Shown here: positions 1 through 8,163 of the stretch, piece by piece
Position numbering within the stretch: position 1 is the first letter of the stretch
How the letters are laid out: each line of letters starts with the position of its first letter
Assembly (NCBI RefSeq): GCF_016745235.1
Contig: NZ_JAELVM010000001.1
Span: 1,377,856-1,441,855, forward strand
Direction: 5' to 3'
DNA length: 64,000 nucleotides
DNA from: Chryseobacterium endalhagicum
GTDB lineage: Bacteria > Bacteroidota > Bacteroidia > Flavobacteriales > Weeksellaceae
The notes under the pieces: model-generated
Database searches by the model: none
What the model was told of the DNA's origin: nothing
Seen by the model: the letters and a program-made list of their open reading frames with translations, nothing else
Position numbers and translations under genes: made by a program

Positions 1-1053
1 ACATTTTCCACATTGCTCAGTTCCTGTTTTTATAGCCCAATGTTGCTTTCTTCCTCTTTTACCACAGGAAACGGATAAACTAAAACTTGACTGCAAAGCT
101 CTTGGGTTTGAACAGTTTTCAATCATTTCTCCTTTTGTAGAGAATGAATATGGATTTTCTAACTGTATTGGTAATCCTATTTCCAATAATAATTCTTTTA
201 AGTTATTTAAAACAAATGGATGCGTTGTTCTAGTACTCAAAGAGCTAACCCTAGAAGGGGTTAAGGGATAGTTAATAGAAATTGTTCCGTTTTCAGGAAT
301 TATTAAAGTGTTAATTGGTGATAAGTATATTCCTAAACCAATAAAAAATAAAGATCGACTTCTGTAATTATTTTCAATAAATATATTATTGCCATTATCA
401 TCTTTTCTACTAAGAGCTAATTTGGATTGTACCCAATAAAATTTATTTGGATAATTTCGTTGTAGATAATTTAATAACCTTTTCTGGTCTCCATTTGGAC
501 CTGAAGATTTATAATCAAAATGGGAAACCAATAAAATTCTTTCATTTGGATTTAATTTCTCAAGTTCGTCAATTACTCCTATTAAAGAGTCTAAACCTCC
601 TGAAAAAAGACTTGCTGATTTTATGGAATTTTTCTCGTAAACTGGAATTTTTCTTCTTCTTTGGCGTGGGAAATAATATTCCTCATGTGAGTTCTGGACA
701 AAATTTATAGTCCAATAATCCCCAGTTAAAAAATCTAAGATTTTCTTTAGTTTTATTTCCTTTCCTTGCCAAGTGCTAAGATTATGGACAGGAAAATCAA
801 CATCTAAATCTCTTGTCCAACCATCATTAGAATATTTTTCTCTATTAAATAAATTATCCACACCATATACTAATGTAGAAATTAGAAAAAAATCGAAACG
901 TAGTGTAGTAAAATCTACATTAAAATCGAAAACATTTTCAGATTTAAGAAAAGTTAAAGGAATCTTTCTTTCTATGCCATTTTCTATGAAACAAAGTTTT
1001 ATATTAGAAAATTTTCCTTCTTGTGCTGGGTCGAATTGTATTGTTACTTTCAT
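1..1053 (-). CDS. qatC: QatC, QueC-like protein of the Qat defence system (3' end outside window)
   Basis: Partial gene: the frame is open for 351 codons from the ATG at 1053 down to base 1, and the end lies outside the window. A PP-loop motif SGGLDS at residues 151-156 is the ATP-pyrophosphatase signature of QueC (7-cyano-7-deazaguanine synthase). Near the visible end there are several cysteines, including C-G-K-C at the edge, as in the QueC zinc site. The ATG is 2 nt after the qatB stop, so the genes are almost certainly one operon. In known Qat systems (QatABCD: KAP ATPase, QatB, QueC-like QatC, TatD-like QatD) QatC is needed for anti-phage defence. A housekeeping QueC is unlikely because the N-terminal ~140 residues precede the PP-loop and because of the qatAB context. 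qatD would be expected just left of the window. Confidence 0.9.
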   Translation of the reverse strand, partial: MKVTIQFDPAQEGKFSNIKLCFIENGIERKIPLTFLKSENVFDFNVDFTTLRFDFFLISTLVYGVDNLFNREKYSNDGWTRDLDVDFPVHNLSTWQGKEIKLKKILDFLTGDYWTINFVQNSHEEYYFPRQRRRKIPVYEKNSIKSASLFSGGLDSLIGVIDELEKLNPNERILLVSHFDYKSSGPNGDQKRLLNYLQRNYPNKFYWVQSKLALSRKDDNGNNIFIENNYRSRSLFFIGLGIYLSPINTLIIPENGTISINYPLTPSRVSSLSTRTTHPFVLNNLKELLLEIGLPIQLENPYSFSTKGEMIENCSNPRALQSSFSLSVSCGKRGRKQHWAIKTGTEQCGKC

Positions 1054-1055
1054 AA

Positions 1056-1796
1056 TTATTCAAAAACAGTTAATACATCTTGTTGAATATTTTTTATTAG
1101 TGTATCGGCATCATTTGATCCCCAATCAACATTTTGTAATGGATTTGTTCTATGCATATCTGAAACTCTTTCCCTGATGAAACTCTTAATTTGTGAAAAA
1201 AGACTGTTACAATCATTTTCATTTTTATTTTTAATTAAGTTCTCATAAAACCATTTTGATAAAAGTTCGTTGATATAATTTCCAAAATATCCAATTATAA
1301 TATCTTCTAAAGAACTAGATTCAAATTTTTCTGACAAAAGAGTTTCTACTTCATCTATGGAATTTGCTTGACCTATTAACTCTTCCATTAATAGTCTAGT
1401 AGCTTCTTTCGCTGCAATATCATCAATTGAACTTGAATCAGTTGAACAATATTCAATTAGATGATTTATAATATCGTTAACACTTTTATTATCAAGATTA
1501 GTAATTCCTATAAAAGTAAGTGCCTCTCGAATATTATTATTCGAACTAACAAATTTTGAGAGAAAGCCTCCAATTTTCTTTGCTGTTTTGATACCACTTT
1601 GTCCTCCCACCTTTGATCCTCCTCGTCCTCCTATAGCGGATCCTCCTAAAGAAGAGACAAAGTTGTTCATAATTGTTTGTTTTTTTTCGGTAGATAATGT
1701 TGATCCATTACAATTTGATGTTAAAGAAGAACTCAAGTTTTTCCAGTTAGGAACCATAGAGTGTTTAACATCAGAAAAAGATTTAGATGTTCCCAT
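1056..1796 (-). CDS. qatB: QatB, Qat anti-phage system protein
   Basis: 246 aa. The N-terminus begins MGTSKSF and is followed by a D-x-K-H-S-M-VPNW segment and a glycine-rich stretch around residues 50-70 (IGGRGGSK), which is how QatB family members start. The rest is acidic and helical with no catalytic motif I can see. The biochemical role of QatB is not established; it is an essential partner in the Qat system. The gene sits between qatA (1 nt gap) and qatC (2 nt gap), the canonical order, so the three are translated from one message. Identification rests on both the N-terminal signature and the gene order. Confidence 0.88.
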   Translation of the reverse strand: MGTSKSFSDVKHSMVPNWKNLSSSLTSNCNGSTLSTEKKQTIMNNFVSSLGGSAIGGRGGSKVGGQSGIKTAKKIGGFLSKFVSSNNNIREALTFIGITNLDNKSVNDIINHLIEYCSTDSSSIDDIAAKEATRLLMEELIGQANSIDEVETLLSEKFESSSLEDIIIGYFGNYINELLSKWFYENLIKNKNENDCNSLFSQIKSFIRERVSDMHRTNPLQNVDWGSNDADTLIKNIQQDVLTVFE

Positions 1797-1797
1797 A

Positions 1798-3693
1798 TTA
1801 TTTTAAATTAAATGCTTTTGCTGCTTTAGACTTCTTATCTTTAAAATAATCAGATAAAAAGTCACCCATATTTGGATGTGATTTATAATTTTTTAGTCTT
1901 AATCCTATAGATGCATCTATATCTAAATCATTTATAACTTTTAGTGATTCTATGTAATGATAAGGCGCATTTTCTATTTTTAATTCTATTAACTCATTGA
2001 ATATTTCATAATTCCTTTTAGAAATAGGATTACGCTTTAAAGTGGCGGATAATAAATTGAAGAATGTTTCTTTTTCAGCATCATTTAATTCCTTAAACTT
2101 ATCTTCTATTATTTTCCTTGTTACTGTTGATGTCATCTGATCGGGTTGAAGCTCATTGAAGAGTGACTTTACAATTGGTGGAATCAGACTTGAAGCTGAT
2201 ATTGAGTCATTCAATTTATCCCGTGCTATCCAGAAATAATCCCTTAAATCAACACTTTGTAATGAAGGTTCTACTTGAAGCCAATTTATTATTTTGGGTC
2301 TATTCCAATCTTTAAATTTTGAGTCTGCTAGTTCGGTCAGTAGTTTGTTTAAATCCTTATCCTTGCAGATGCCTTCAATTTCGCTGATCTCTTCAGGAGT
2401 TCCCTCTTTATCTGCCTGCCAAATAAAAAGTTGCTTAAAAAGTTTGGGTTCAGAGTATTCTAAAATCATGAGTTTTGCTAGAATTGCATCCTGAAAGTTC
2501 TCAATAGACGCAACTTTTGCCAATCTCTTTCTAATTGTGTAGGTATTTAAAAATCGCTTAATTTGACGTGGATTGCCATACAAACTACTAGTTATTAAAG
2601 GTACTAGAGATGGAATTGTTATAATGTTTGATTTTACTTTTTGAAAGTCATCTGCACTTAAAATACTTTCAAAATTTGATAATCCAAAAGAAGAATATTT
2701 GTTTTTCTCTCTAAATTGTTTGAATCCATCCAAAACTTTGTTAAACTGAGTTTCTTCTAATTCTTTTTTACAAACAAGCATTGAAATGTATGTCTCAACT
2801 TCCGAATCAGAAAGTCGAGGTAAAGAGTATGGTAATTGAATGAGTTTTTCTAAATAATCAATAACGATTCTATTATTATCTTCTTCTATTTCTTTATTAT
2901 TTTTATATTTATGCTCTATTGCATGTTTCACTATTCGTGGATCAGCACCAATAATAAATGCTGTTTTTGGAACATTTAAAAATAACTTTATTGCTTCCAA
3001 GTTTTCAATAATTCTTTCAGGGGTACATCTATCTAAATCATCAACAATTACTATAAGTCTTTTGAAGTTGGTAGATTCTAGTAATTCAGAAAAATCATTA
3101 CGGAACTCTGCCACTGCATTAATTTGTTTTTCGCTTTCATCCTTGCTCTCTTTCAAAAAAGATTCATATAATTTTTTACCTTCATCTGATTGTAATTTTT
3201 CAATGATTTTCTGTGGATCGTCGCTCCATTCAGATATTTTTTGAATAGCATAAGGAATTAAACTAATCCCTCCAGTAAAATAAGCTGAAACAGCAGGAAG
3301 AGCAACATTTTTCAATAACATACCTGCTCCTCTCATCCAATCAATAGATTTCCAAAGTTTTTTAGCTTTATTTTTAACGATATCTTTGACCTCAGCGGAC
3401 AATTTTTTATTACCATCTATTTCTTTAAGAATAGAATTTAATAATGCTGCTTTTGCATCATCATAGCCTTCAAATGTCCAACCATTGAAATATATACATA
3501 GTGATTCCTTGTTTTCATCACTCTCGAATTCATTTTTAATTATTTGTAAGACACTTGATTTTCCACTTCCCCAATCTCCAAAAACTCCTATTGTAATTGG
3601 TAAAATGTTTTTGTCATTAATCACGTCTATTAATAAATCTGCATGTACCTTAAATCCTAATAAATCTTCGGATGTTTCATTATCTGCCCACAT
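1798..3693 (-). CDS. qatA: QatA, KAP-family P-loop NTPase
   Basis: 631 aa. The Walker A motif GDWGSGKS is at residues 39-46 and a Walker B of the form LIVIVDDLDRC lies near residue 220, both typical of KAP (Kidins220/ARMS/PifA) NTPases. A hydrophobic glycine/alanine-rich segment around residues 120-150 (ALPAVSAYFTGGISLIPYA) is the membrane-associated insertion common in KAP proteins. GNPRQIKRFLNTY near residue 375 is the sensor-like KAP motif. In Qat systems this ATPase is the first gene and is needed for phage defence. The ATG at 3693 is preceded by a TATATTTT -7 box 21 nt upstream, leaving a short leader. The shared TTACGG-N4-CCGTAA element lies just upstream of that box. First gene of qatABC(D). 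Confidence 0.92.
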   Translation of the reverse strand: MWADNETSEDLLGFKVHADLLIDVINDKNILPITIGVFGDWGSGKSSVLQIIKNEFESDENKESLCIYFNGWTFEGYDDAKAALLNSILKEIDGNKKLSAEVKDIVKNKAKKLWKSIDWMRGAGMLLKNVALPAVSAYFTGGISLIPYAIQKISEWSDDPQKIIEKLQSDEGKKLYESFLKESKDESEKQINAVAEFRNDFSELLESTNFKRLIVIVDDLDRCTPERIIENLEAIKLFLNVPKTAFIIGADPRIVKHAIEHKYKNNKEIEEDNNRIVIDYLEKLIQLPYSLPRLSDSEVETYISMLVCKKELEETQFNKVLDGFKQFREKNKYSSFGLSNFESILSADDFQKVKSNIITIPSLVPLITSSLYGNPRQIKRFLNTYTIRKRLAKVASIENFQDAILAKLMILEYSEPKLFKQLFIWQADKEGTPEEISEIEGICKDKDLNKLLTELADSKFKDWNRPKIINWLQVEPSLQSVDLRDYFWIARDKLNDSISASSLIPPIVKSLFNELQPDQMTSTVTRKIIEDKFKELNDAEKETFFNLLSATLKRNPISKRNYEIFNELIELKIENAPYHYIESLKVINDLDIDASIGLRLKNYKSHPNMGDFLSDYFKDKKSKAAKAFNLK

Positions 3694-3714
3694 GTGTTAA
3701 ATTTTAATAAGTCT

Positions 3715-3757
3715 AAAATATATGTAATAACTTGAAAATGATTACGGTTTTCCGTAA
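3715..3757 (-). promoter_or_regulatory. qatA promoter with TTACGG-N4-CCGTAA operator
   Basis: On the minus strand, TTACGG-AAAA-CCGTAA (3757-3742) is followed after 19 nt by TATATTTT (3722-3715), one mismatch from the Bacteroidota -7 consensus TAnnTTTG. The inverted repeat is perfect (6 bp arms, 4 nt spacer) and occupies the -33 region. The same layout occurs at 27405-27449 and 36910-36954. Reading the sequence shows the repeat and the spacing; that it is an operator is inference. Confidence 0.6.
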
Positions 3758-3863
3758 ACACCAAAAATAAAAGTCCTCTTAAAATTTTCAATCAGTATTT
3801 TCACGGAATTTCTTAAAGATTTCGACAATTTCGTCACAAAAAAAATCCCAACTCTCGTCAGGA

Positions 3864-4097
3864 TTATTCATTTATGAGTTTAAAGAAATCAGATAAACTA
3901 ATTTTTCTTGCTTCGCATATTCTAAAAAGTGTTTCGACTGGTATTCTGTAAGTTTCTTCACTTTTAATTTTTCTAATGGTACTTTCTTCTACACCATGAT
4001 TTTTTGCAAAAGAATTTTGTGACTTGCCTTCTTGAAGCCAAGGTATCAACCATTTTTTTGTAATGTATAAACAAATTTTTTCGTTTATATCTGTCAT
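3864..4097 (-). CDS. small HTH (XRE/Cro-type) transcriptional regulator
   Basis: 77 aa. Residues ~25-45 (SQNSFAKNHGVEESTIRKIK) form a helix-turn-helix of the XRE/Cro type, followed by a helical segment (IPVETLFRICEARKISLSDFF) resembling the second half of such domains. There is no other domain, so it is a stand-alone DNA-binding protein. It lies 170 nt upstream of qatA in the same direction, and a perfect 24-bp palindrome begins 30 nt upstream of its start, suggesting autoregulation. The half-site of that palindrome (TTACGG) also occurs at the qatA promoter, so this protein is the best candidate in the window for the factor binding those sites. That link is inference; its target has not been shown. 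Confidence 0.8.
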   Translation of the reverse strand: MTDINEKICLYITKKWLIPWLQEGKSQNSFAKNHGVEESTIRKIKSEETYRIPVETLFRICEARKISLSDFFKLINE

Positions 4098-4126
4098 GAG
4101 ACAAATGAAATAATTAAATAATAAAA

Positions 4127-4150
4127 AATTACGGTCGATCGACCGTAATT
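4127..4150. promoter_or_regulatory. perfect 24-bp palindrome, TTACGG-N8-CCGTAA operator candidate
   Basis: The bases 4127-4150 read identically on both strands: AATT, then TTACGG half-sites facing CCGTAA across TCGATCGA. It lies between the minus-strand HTH gene (start 4097) and the plus-strand gene at 4189. On the minus strand a TTCATTTG box (4109-4102), one mismatch from TAnnTTTG, follows 19 nt after the CCGTAA arm, the same distance as in the qatA promoter. A chance perfect 24-mer palindrome is very unlikely. Confidence 0.65.
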
Positions 4151-4188
4151 AAATTTCTTTTCTTACATTTATAAAAAAAATACAAACA

Positions 4189-4719
4189 ATGAAAAAGATA
4201 AAAACACATTTCGCTCCCCGGTTTCGGGCAGGTAAGAAGTGCTCCGCATTACAGCAAATGGAGACGTTTTTCCAGTTCAACGACCTGGCAGCCTCTAAAG
4301 AAAGGTTAAACAGCATCATGAATTACGCTGTGAAAAAGAATAGCTGGATCAATGAAGATCCGTCCGTTATTTTTCAGTTTCATCAGGCGATGCGGTCGTT
4401 TGTTCATGCGGGTTATCTCATCACGTTGAAGGAAAAGAAATGGAGTGCCGGTACTCCGTTGGAAAATGTTTCTCCATTATTTCTGGGCTTGCTTTCGGAG
4501 AAGGAATACCAAAACCCGCTGTTGGTCTTTAAAAAAGCATTCAGAGAATACAGCATCCGGGAATTTGATTATTTTATGTCCGGGATGGTCTATTTATCCC
4601 TGGGCATCTACGATAATGTCCCGGAAAGGAATATCGTCAATCCGTACATCCATCTGATTAAAATGCTGGATGCAGCACATATTATTCTGGAAAGGAGAGG
4701 GAAAAAAGTTAGAAGTTAG
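4189..4719 (+). CDS. hypothetical protein, 176 aa
   Basis: I do not recognise a family. The product is soluble, basic at both ends and predicted mostly helical, with no signal peptide, membrane segment or metal motif. Codon use is noticeably more GC-rich than in the qat operon to its left, and more like the core genome to its right, so it probably marks the edge of the chromosomal backbone. The ATG at 4189 follows a TACATTTA box (4164-4171) near the -7 consensus. The last codons run into short GTTAGAA tandem repeats (about 4709-4735), so the C-terminal few residues may be replaced by repeat-derived sequence. Confidence 0.7.
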   Translation: MKKIKTHFAPRFRAGKKCSALQQMETFFQFNDLAASKERLNSIMNYAVKKNSWINEDPSVIFQFHQAMRSFVHAGYLITLKEKKWSAGTPLENVSPLFLGLLSEKEYQNPLLVFKKAFREYSIREFDYFMSGMVYLSLGIYDNVPERNIVNPYIHLIKMLDAAHIILERRGKKVRS

Positions 4720-4774
4720 AAGTTAGAAGTTAGAGGTGGGTGTACAAAACCATTGCCTGTACTTTTTAAATTTA

Positions 4775-5300
4775 ACGCAAAGGTTTATTCCAACAATGCA
4801 TAGTTTAGGAGGCAAAGAGAGAATCAATCAAAGATTGATTCGATTAAGCGTATGTTTTATCCATCCTCTTCATCAGCGATGAAATCGCTCCCTTTGCTCC
4901 TCTTAAAATCATAAGAGTCATAATAAATCCTTCGTCAAAAAAAATTTATTTACGCAAAGGCTTTACAAAATTATTGTACTATTTTAAGGATGCAAAAATG
5001 GAATCAACTTCATTGATTCTTTATAAGCGGACGCATATCCACACAGCTTCATCAGCGATGAATCGCCCCCTTTGCTCTCCTTAAAATCATAAGAGCCATA
5101 ATAAATCTTTGCGTCAAAAAAATTTCATTTACGCAAAGGCTTTACAAAATTATTGTACTATTTTAAGGATGCAAAAATGGAATCAACTTCATTGATTCTT
5201 TCTAAGCGGACGCATATCCACACAGCTTCATCAGCGATGAAATCGCCCCCTTTGCTCCCCTTAAAATCATAAGAGTTATAATAAGTTCTTTGCGTTTAAG
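4775..5300. repeat. three tandem copies of a ~178-bp non-coding repeat
   Basis: Copies start with ACGCAAAGG at 4775, 4952 and 5131 (periods 177 and 179). Copies 2 and 3 are nearly identical over their length, sharing TTATTGTACTATTTTAAGG, CTTCATCAGCGATGAA and CTTAAAATCATAAGAG; copy 1 is more diverged in its first half. No reading frame is conserved between copies. The block fills most of the 666-bp gap between 4719 and 5386. The function is unknown. Confidence 0.8.
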
Positions 5301-5335
5301 AAAATACACTTTGTATACGCGATAACTTTTAAACC

Positions 5336-5370
5336 AAAAAGGCCTTTCAGAAAAACTGAAAGGCCTTTTA
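5336..5370. terminator. bidirectional hairpin terminator
   Basis: A stem AAAGGCCTTTCAG / CTGAAAGGCCTTT with a loop of A residues is flanked by A- and T-runs on both sides. It lies 16 nt past the stop of the minus-strand gene at 5386 and probably ends its transcript. It would also stop transcripts coming from the left. Confidence 0.85.
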
Positions 5371-5385
5371 CTTCAAAGAAATATA

Positions 5386-7785
5386 TTATTTAATAATCTG
5401 CTGATCATACAGAAGATTGTCGTCTTCATCGAAACTTATGATCAGTACTTTATATTGTTTTGCGCTGTCATTATTAAAGAATTTAATTCTTGGAGGGACA
5501 TAATCGCTGTCAAATAAATTAGGATTCCAATACAGTGTTTCCCGGGTGTCATTTTCAATTTTCTTTGTAGGATCATCGTTGTCCAGCATTTCAATGGGGA
5601 ATTCTGAAGGCTGATCATATCCTTTGATGACAGATGAGTTGTTCTTCTGTGTTTTTGTGTCGCTGCTTTTGGATTTCATATTCCCTTTCATCGTGTAGAT
5701 AACTACTGCATCGCCTATTAATCCAGCTCCTTTAAGAATTTTTACCATCGCAATATTGCTGGGAGGAAGGTTGGCAATCATAGATGCATCACTCGGGGTT
5801 TCATCCAGATACAGCTTAGCCTGCTGGCCGCGGATATAAGGTACGTTAACGCCTGAATTATTTCTTTGAAACGTTAAACCGGCAGCTCTTCCCTGCAGCC
5901 AGTCTAATATATTATTGGACCCGGCAATATGCTGGTCTTCATTCACAAAATCGAATATGGTAGAATTCATAGAGCTGAACATTCCGGTGGACAGCTGTTT
6001 GTCCAGTTCTTCTTTCGGATCTGCCTTTTTCCCTACTACTTTTACTTCTTCAATCTCTATATCATTCTGTGCTGTTTTCCTGATGTTCTTTTGAGTGTTG
6101 ATGGCTCTGGAAATCGTTGGAGAAAGCGTTTTATTTTCACCGGATTTTACCAAAGTATATTTTGTACCCGGGAAATTGCCATTAAATGATACAGTGTTCA
6201 CTAAGGGCTCCACGGTGACGAATAAATTATCCGTATTAGATTTATTATCTGCTGAATTAACAAATAATGAAACTTCCAGCGGTTCATCATAGTTTAGGTT
6301 GTTTAAATAGGCATATCCGTTTTGATCCGTCTTAAATTGCTCAATGACAGGTTCATTTTTACCCAGTTTCAAGATTAAATTTACACTCGTGTTAATCAGC
6401 AGGGAACCGTTATTAATAGGCTTTACCTTGTAAGAAAGATAGGGTTGGGGATTTGTTTTAATTGTGGGTGCAGATCCGCTAAGCACGGAATTCCAGTCAA
6501 ATCTTTGCCATTTTTCAGAAATAAGGAGCGCGTCCAATGCTTCCGTATTGGCGTTTTTAGAAAAATACTGCGCCGGGCTGTCTATTTTTGATGTAAAATC
6601 TCCCGTTAACCAAAGTCCGCTCAGTAGATTTTCTTCTTCAGGATTGGGAGTGCCGTTATCCTCACTTACCAAAACAGTATAATTTTTAAAATAGGATTCC
6701 GGAGAAAGATCAATGCTGTTGAAAGCTCTTGGGGTTGGTTTTATATTCTGAGCGATAACTTCTGCTTTTTCAATCTTTAAAATTCCGGGCTTTATAAAGC
6801 AAAGTCTTTGAGCTACCAGATTGTCCTGCCCGTCAAAAATGGCTAATTGCAGAATACCGTTAGATCCATTGCTGATTTTTGTAGGAATAAGACTTGTAGC
6901 TTCATTGGTTAAATTGTTGATATTGGCTTTGTAGGCCATGTGGTTATTAATAGTCCCTACAATTTTATAATTTTTAAGCTGCTCTTTTAAATTGACGCCT
7001 TTTAAGGTGTATTTAATCCCTTCTTTAGAGCTGGAAACTTCCAGACTCAGACCGCTGTCCGCAGCCTGTGGCAGATCTATTGTCTTGCTTTTTCCCGCGT
7101 TATCCTGAATAATAACCTGATATTTCTTTCCAGAGGCAGGAGTTATTTTAAAAGAGGCAACGTTTTTGTCAAAAGACTTGAATGTAGTTATGGGTACATT
7201 GGGATTTTGCGCATCTATGACCTTTCCGGACCAGTTTTCCGGCAGGGAAGCAGTGGCTGATAATCTTACGGCAAATTTCGCAGGCACCCCGTTGATGAAA
7301 GTTCCGCCTTCCGGAAAGGCTTTTGCAGACCAGTCAGAAATTTTGGAAACTACCAGGGATTCGGTGGATTTAGGATTGTACACCGGAATGGTTTTAACCA
7401 TCTGAAAATCTTCGTTAAAATTCGTCATGTAAGGAGTATAGGCCCTTACAAAATAAACCTGTTCCGGAAGATCTTCTTTCAGCTGGAAATCTCCGCTGCC
7501 TTCACCGCGGGTAAGAAGTATCGTTTTCCAGTCTATTAATTTTTTATCAGAATTGTAAAGTTCAACAAATAGGGTAGTAGATAATGGAGAACGGCCATAT
7601 CCGTCAAATACAAAACTTTTAAACCAGATTTTGTCACCCGCAGCATATTGTGATTTATCGGTAAGTAAATAAACTTTCTCCTGCTCGTAATTATTCTCAA
7701 GATTGGTAAGTGCTTTTTCTAATTTAGTTTGTGCCAGTACAGGCTGTACCATTGAAATAAGCAATACACAGAATATATTTTTCAT
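5386..7785 (-). CDS. secreted MG2-like / TonB-plug-like surface protein
   Basis: 799 aa from the ATG at 7785, chosen because it opens a clear signal peptide (MKNIFCVLLISMVQPVLAQ); an 18-codon in-frame upstream extension has no such feature. The mature N-terminus (EKVYLLTDKSQYAAGDKIWFKSFV) resembles the MG2 domain of alpha-2-macroglobulin-like proteins. Towards the C-terminus, around residues 590-710, a segment with ILDWLQGRAAGL, YIRGQQAKLYLDE and IAMVKILKG resembles the plug domain of SusC/TonB-dependent receptors but no beta-barrel follows. Such proteins are common and uncharacterised in Bacteroidota; a periplasmic or outer-surface location is inferred. Monocistronic, ended by the hairpin at 5336-5370. 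Confidence 0.8.
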   Translation of the reverse strand: MKNIFCVLLISMVQPVLAQTKLEKALTNLENNYEQEKVYLLTDKSQYAAGDKIWFKSFVFDGYGRSPLSTTLFVELYNSDKKLIDWKTILLTRGEGSGDFQLKEDLPEQVYFVRAYTPYMTNFNEDFQMVKTIPVYNPKSTESLVVSKISDWSAKAFPEGGTFINGVPAKFAVRLSATASLPENWSGKVIDAQNPNVPITTFKSFDKNVASFKITPASGKKYQVIIQDNAGKSKTIDLPQAADSGLSLEVSSSKEGIKYTLKGVNLKEQLKNYKIVGTINNHMAYKANINNLTNEATSLIPTKISNGSNGILQLAIFDGQDNLVAQRLCFIKPGILKIEKAEVIAQNIKPTPRAFNSIDLSPESYFKNYTVLVSEDNGTPNPEEENLLSGLWLTGDFTSKIDSPAQYFSKNANTEALDALLISEKWQRFDWNSVLSGSAPTIKTNPQPYLSYKVKPINNGSLLINTSVNLILKLGKNEPVIEQFKTDQNGYAYLNNLNYDEPLEVSLFVNSADNKSNTDNLFVTVEPLVNTVSFNGNFPGTKYTLVKSGENKTLSPTISRAINTQKNIRKTAQNDIEIEEVKVVGKKADPKEELDKQLSTGMFSSMNSTIFDFVNEDQHIAGSNNILDWLQGRAAGLTFQRNNSGVNVPYIRGQQAKLYLDETPSDASMIANLPPSNIAMVKILKGAGLIGDAVVIYTMKGNMKSKSSDTKTQKNNSSVIKGYDQPSEFPIEMLDNDDPTKKIENDTRETLYWNPNLFDSDYVPPRIKFFNNDSAKQYKVLIISFDEDDNLLYDQQIIK

Positions 7786-7860
7786 AGAAATCTCAGCGCA
7801 TTTTAATTCAGTGCTAATGTAATCATTTAAAGGCTTCAAAAACGGATAATATCATTCATT

Positions 7861-8021
7861 TTTTGAGTTTCGGGGTGCGGGTTTCGCGGTTTTGAGATTC
7901 AAAGTTTAAAGTTTAAAGTTCAAAGTTTAAGGTTTAAAGTTTAAGGTTAAAAGTATTTATCAAAGTTTAAACCTGTCAAACAGCAACTAAAATCCCGAAT
8001 CCCGCACCCCGAAACTCAAAA
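7861..8021. repeat. 21-bp inverted repeat around AAAGTTT heptamer tract
   Basis: The arms 7861-7881 and 8001-8021 are perfect inverted copies containing TTTCGGGGTGCGGG; with one mismatch the pairing extends several bases further inward. Between them, 7900-7975 is built of repeated AAAGTTT/CAAAGTT units. The same GC-rich core occurs at 49364, 49555 and 50051, so it belongs to a dispersed REP-like family. Non-coding. Confidence 0.8.
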
Positions 8022-8086
8022 CCTGAATCCATATTATCAGCTGTGAAGGGTTTTATGCTCTCCGGACTTCTGATTTAAAGAATGTT

Positions 8087-8118
8087 AAAAGGCCCGGATT
8101 ATAAAATCTAGGCCTGAC
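8087..8118 (-). terminator. hairpin terminator downstream of serine hydrolase gene
   Basis: On the minus strand AGGCC...GGCCT with an inner AGATT/AATC pairing is followed by a run of T. It lies about 45 nt past the stop of the minus-strand gene ending at 8164. Confidence 0.5.
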
Positions 8119-8163
8119 TTTTTTAACGGATACACTTTACGCGAGAGTGTTATATTCTGAAAA

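Noticed and set aside
447..1177. Two plus-strand open frames (447-710 and 773-1177)
   Set aside because: They lie opposite qatC, whose minus-strand frame has the PP-loop motif and the operon context; the plus frames have low-complexity, non-protein-like sequence.
4775..5300. CRISPR array
   Set aside because: The repeat unit is ~178 bp with no short spacers and no cas genes nearby.
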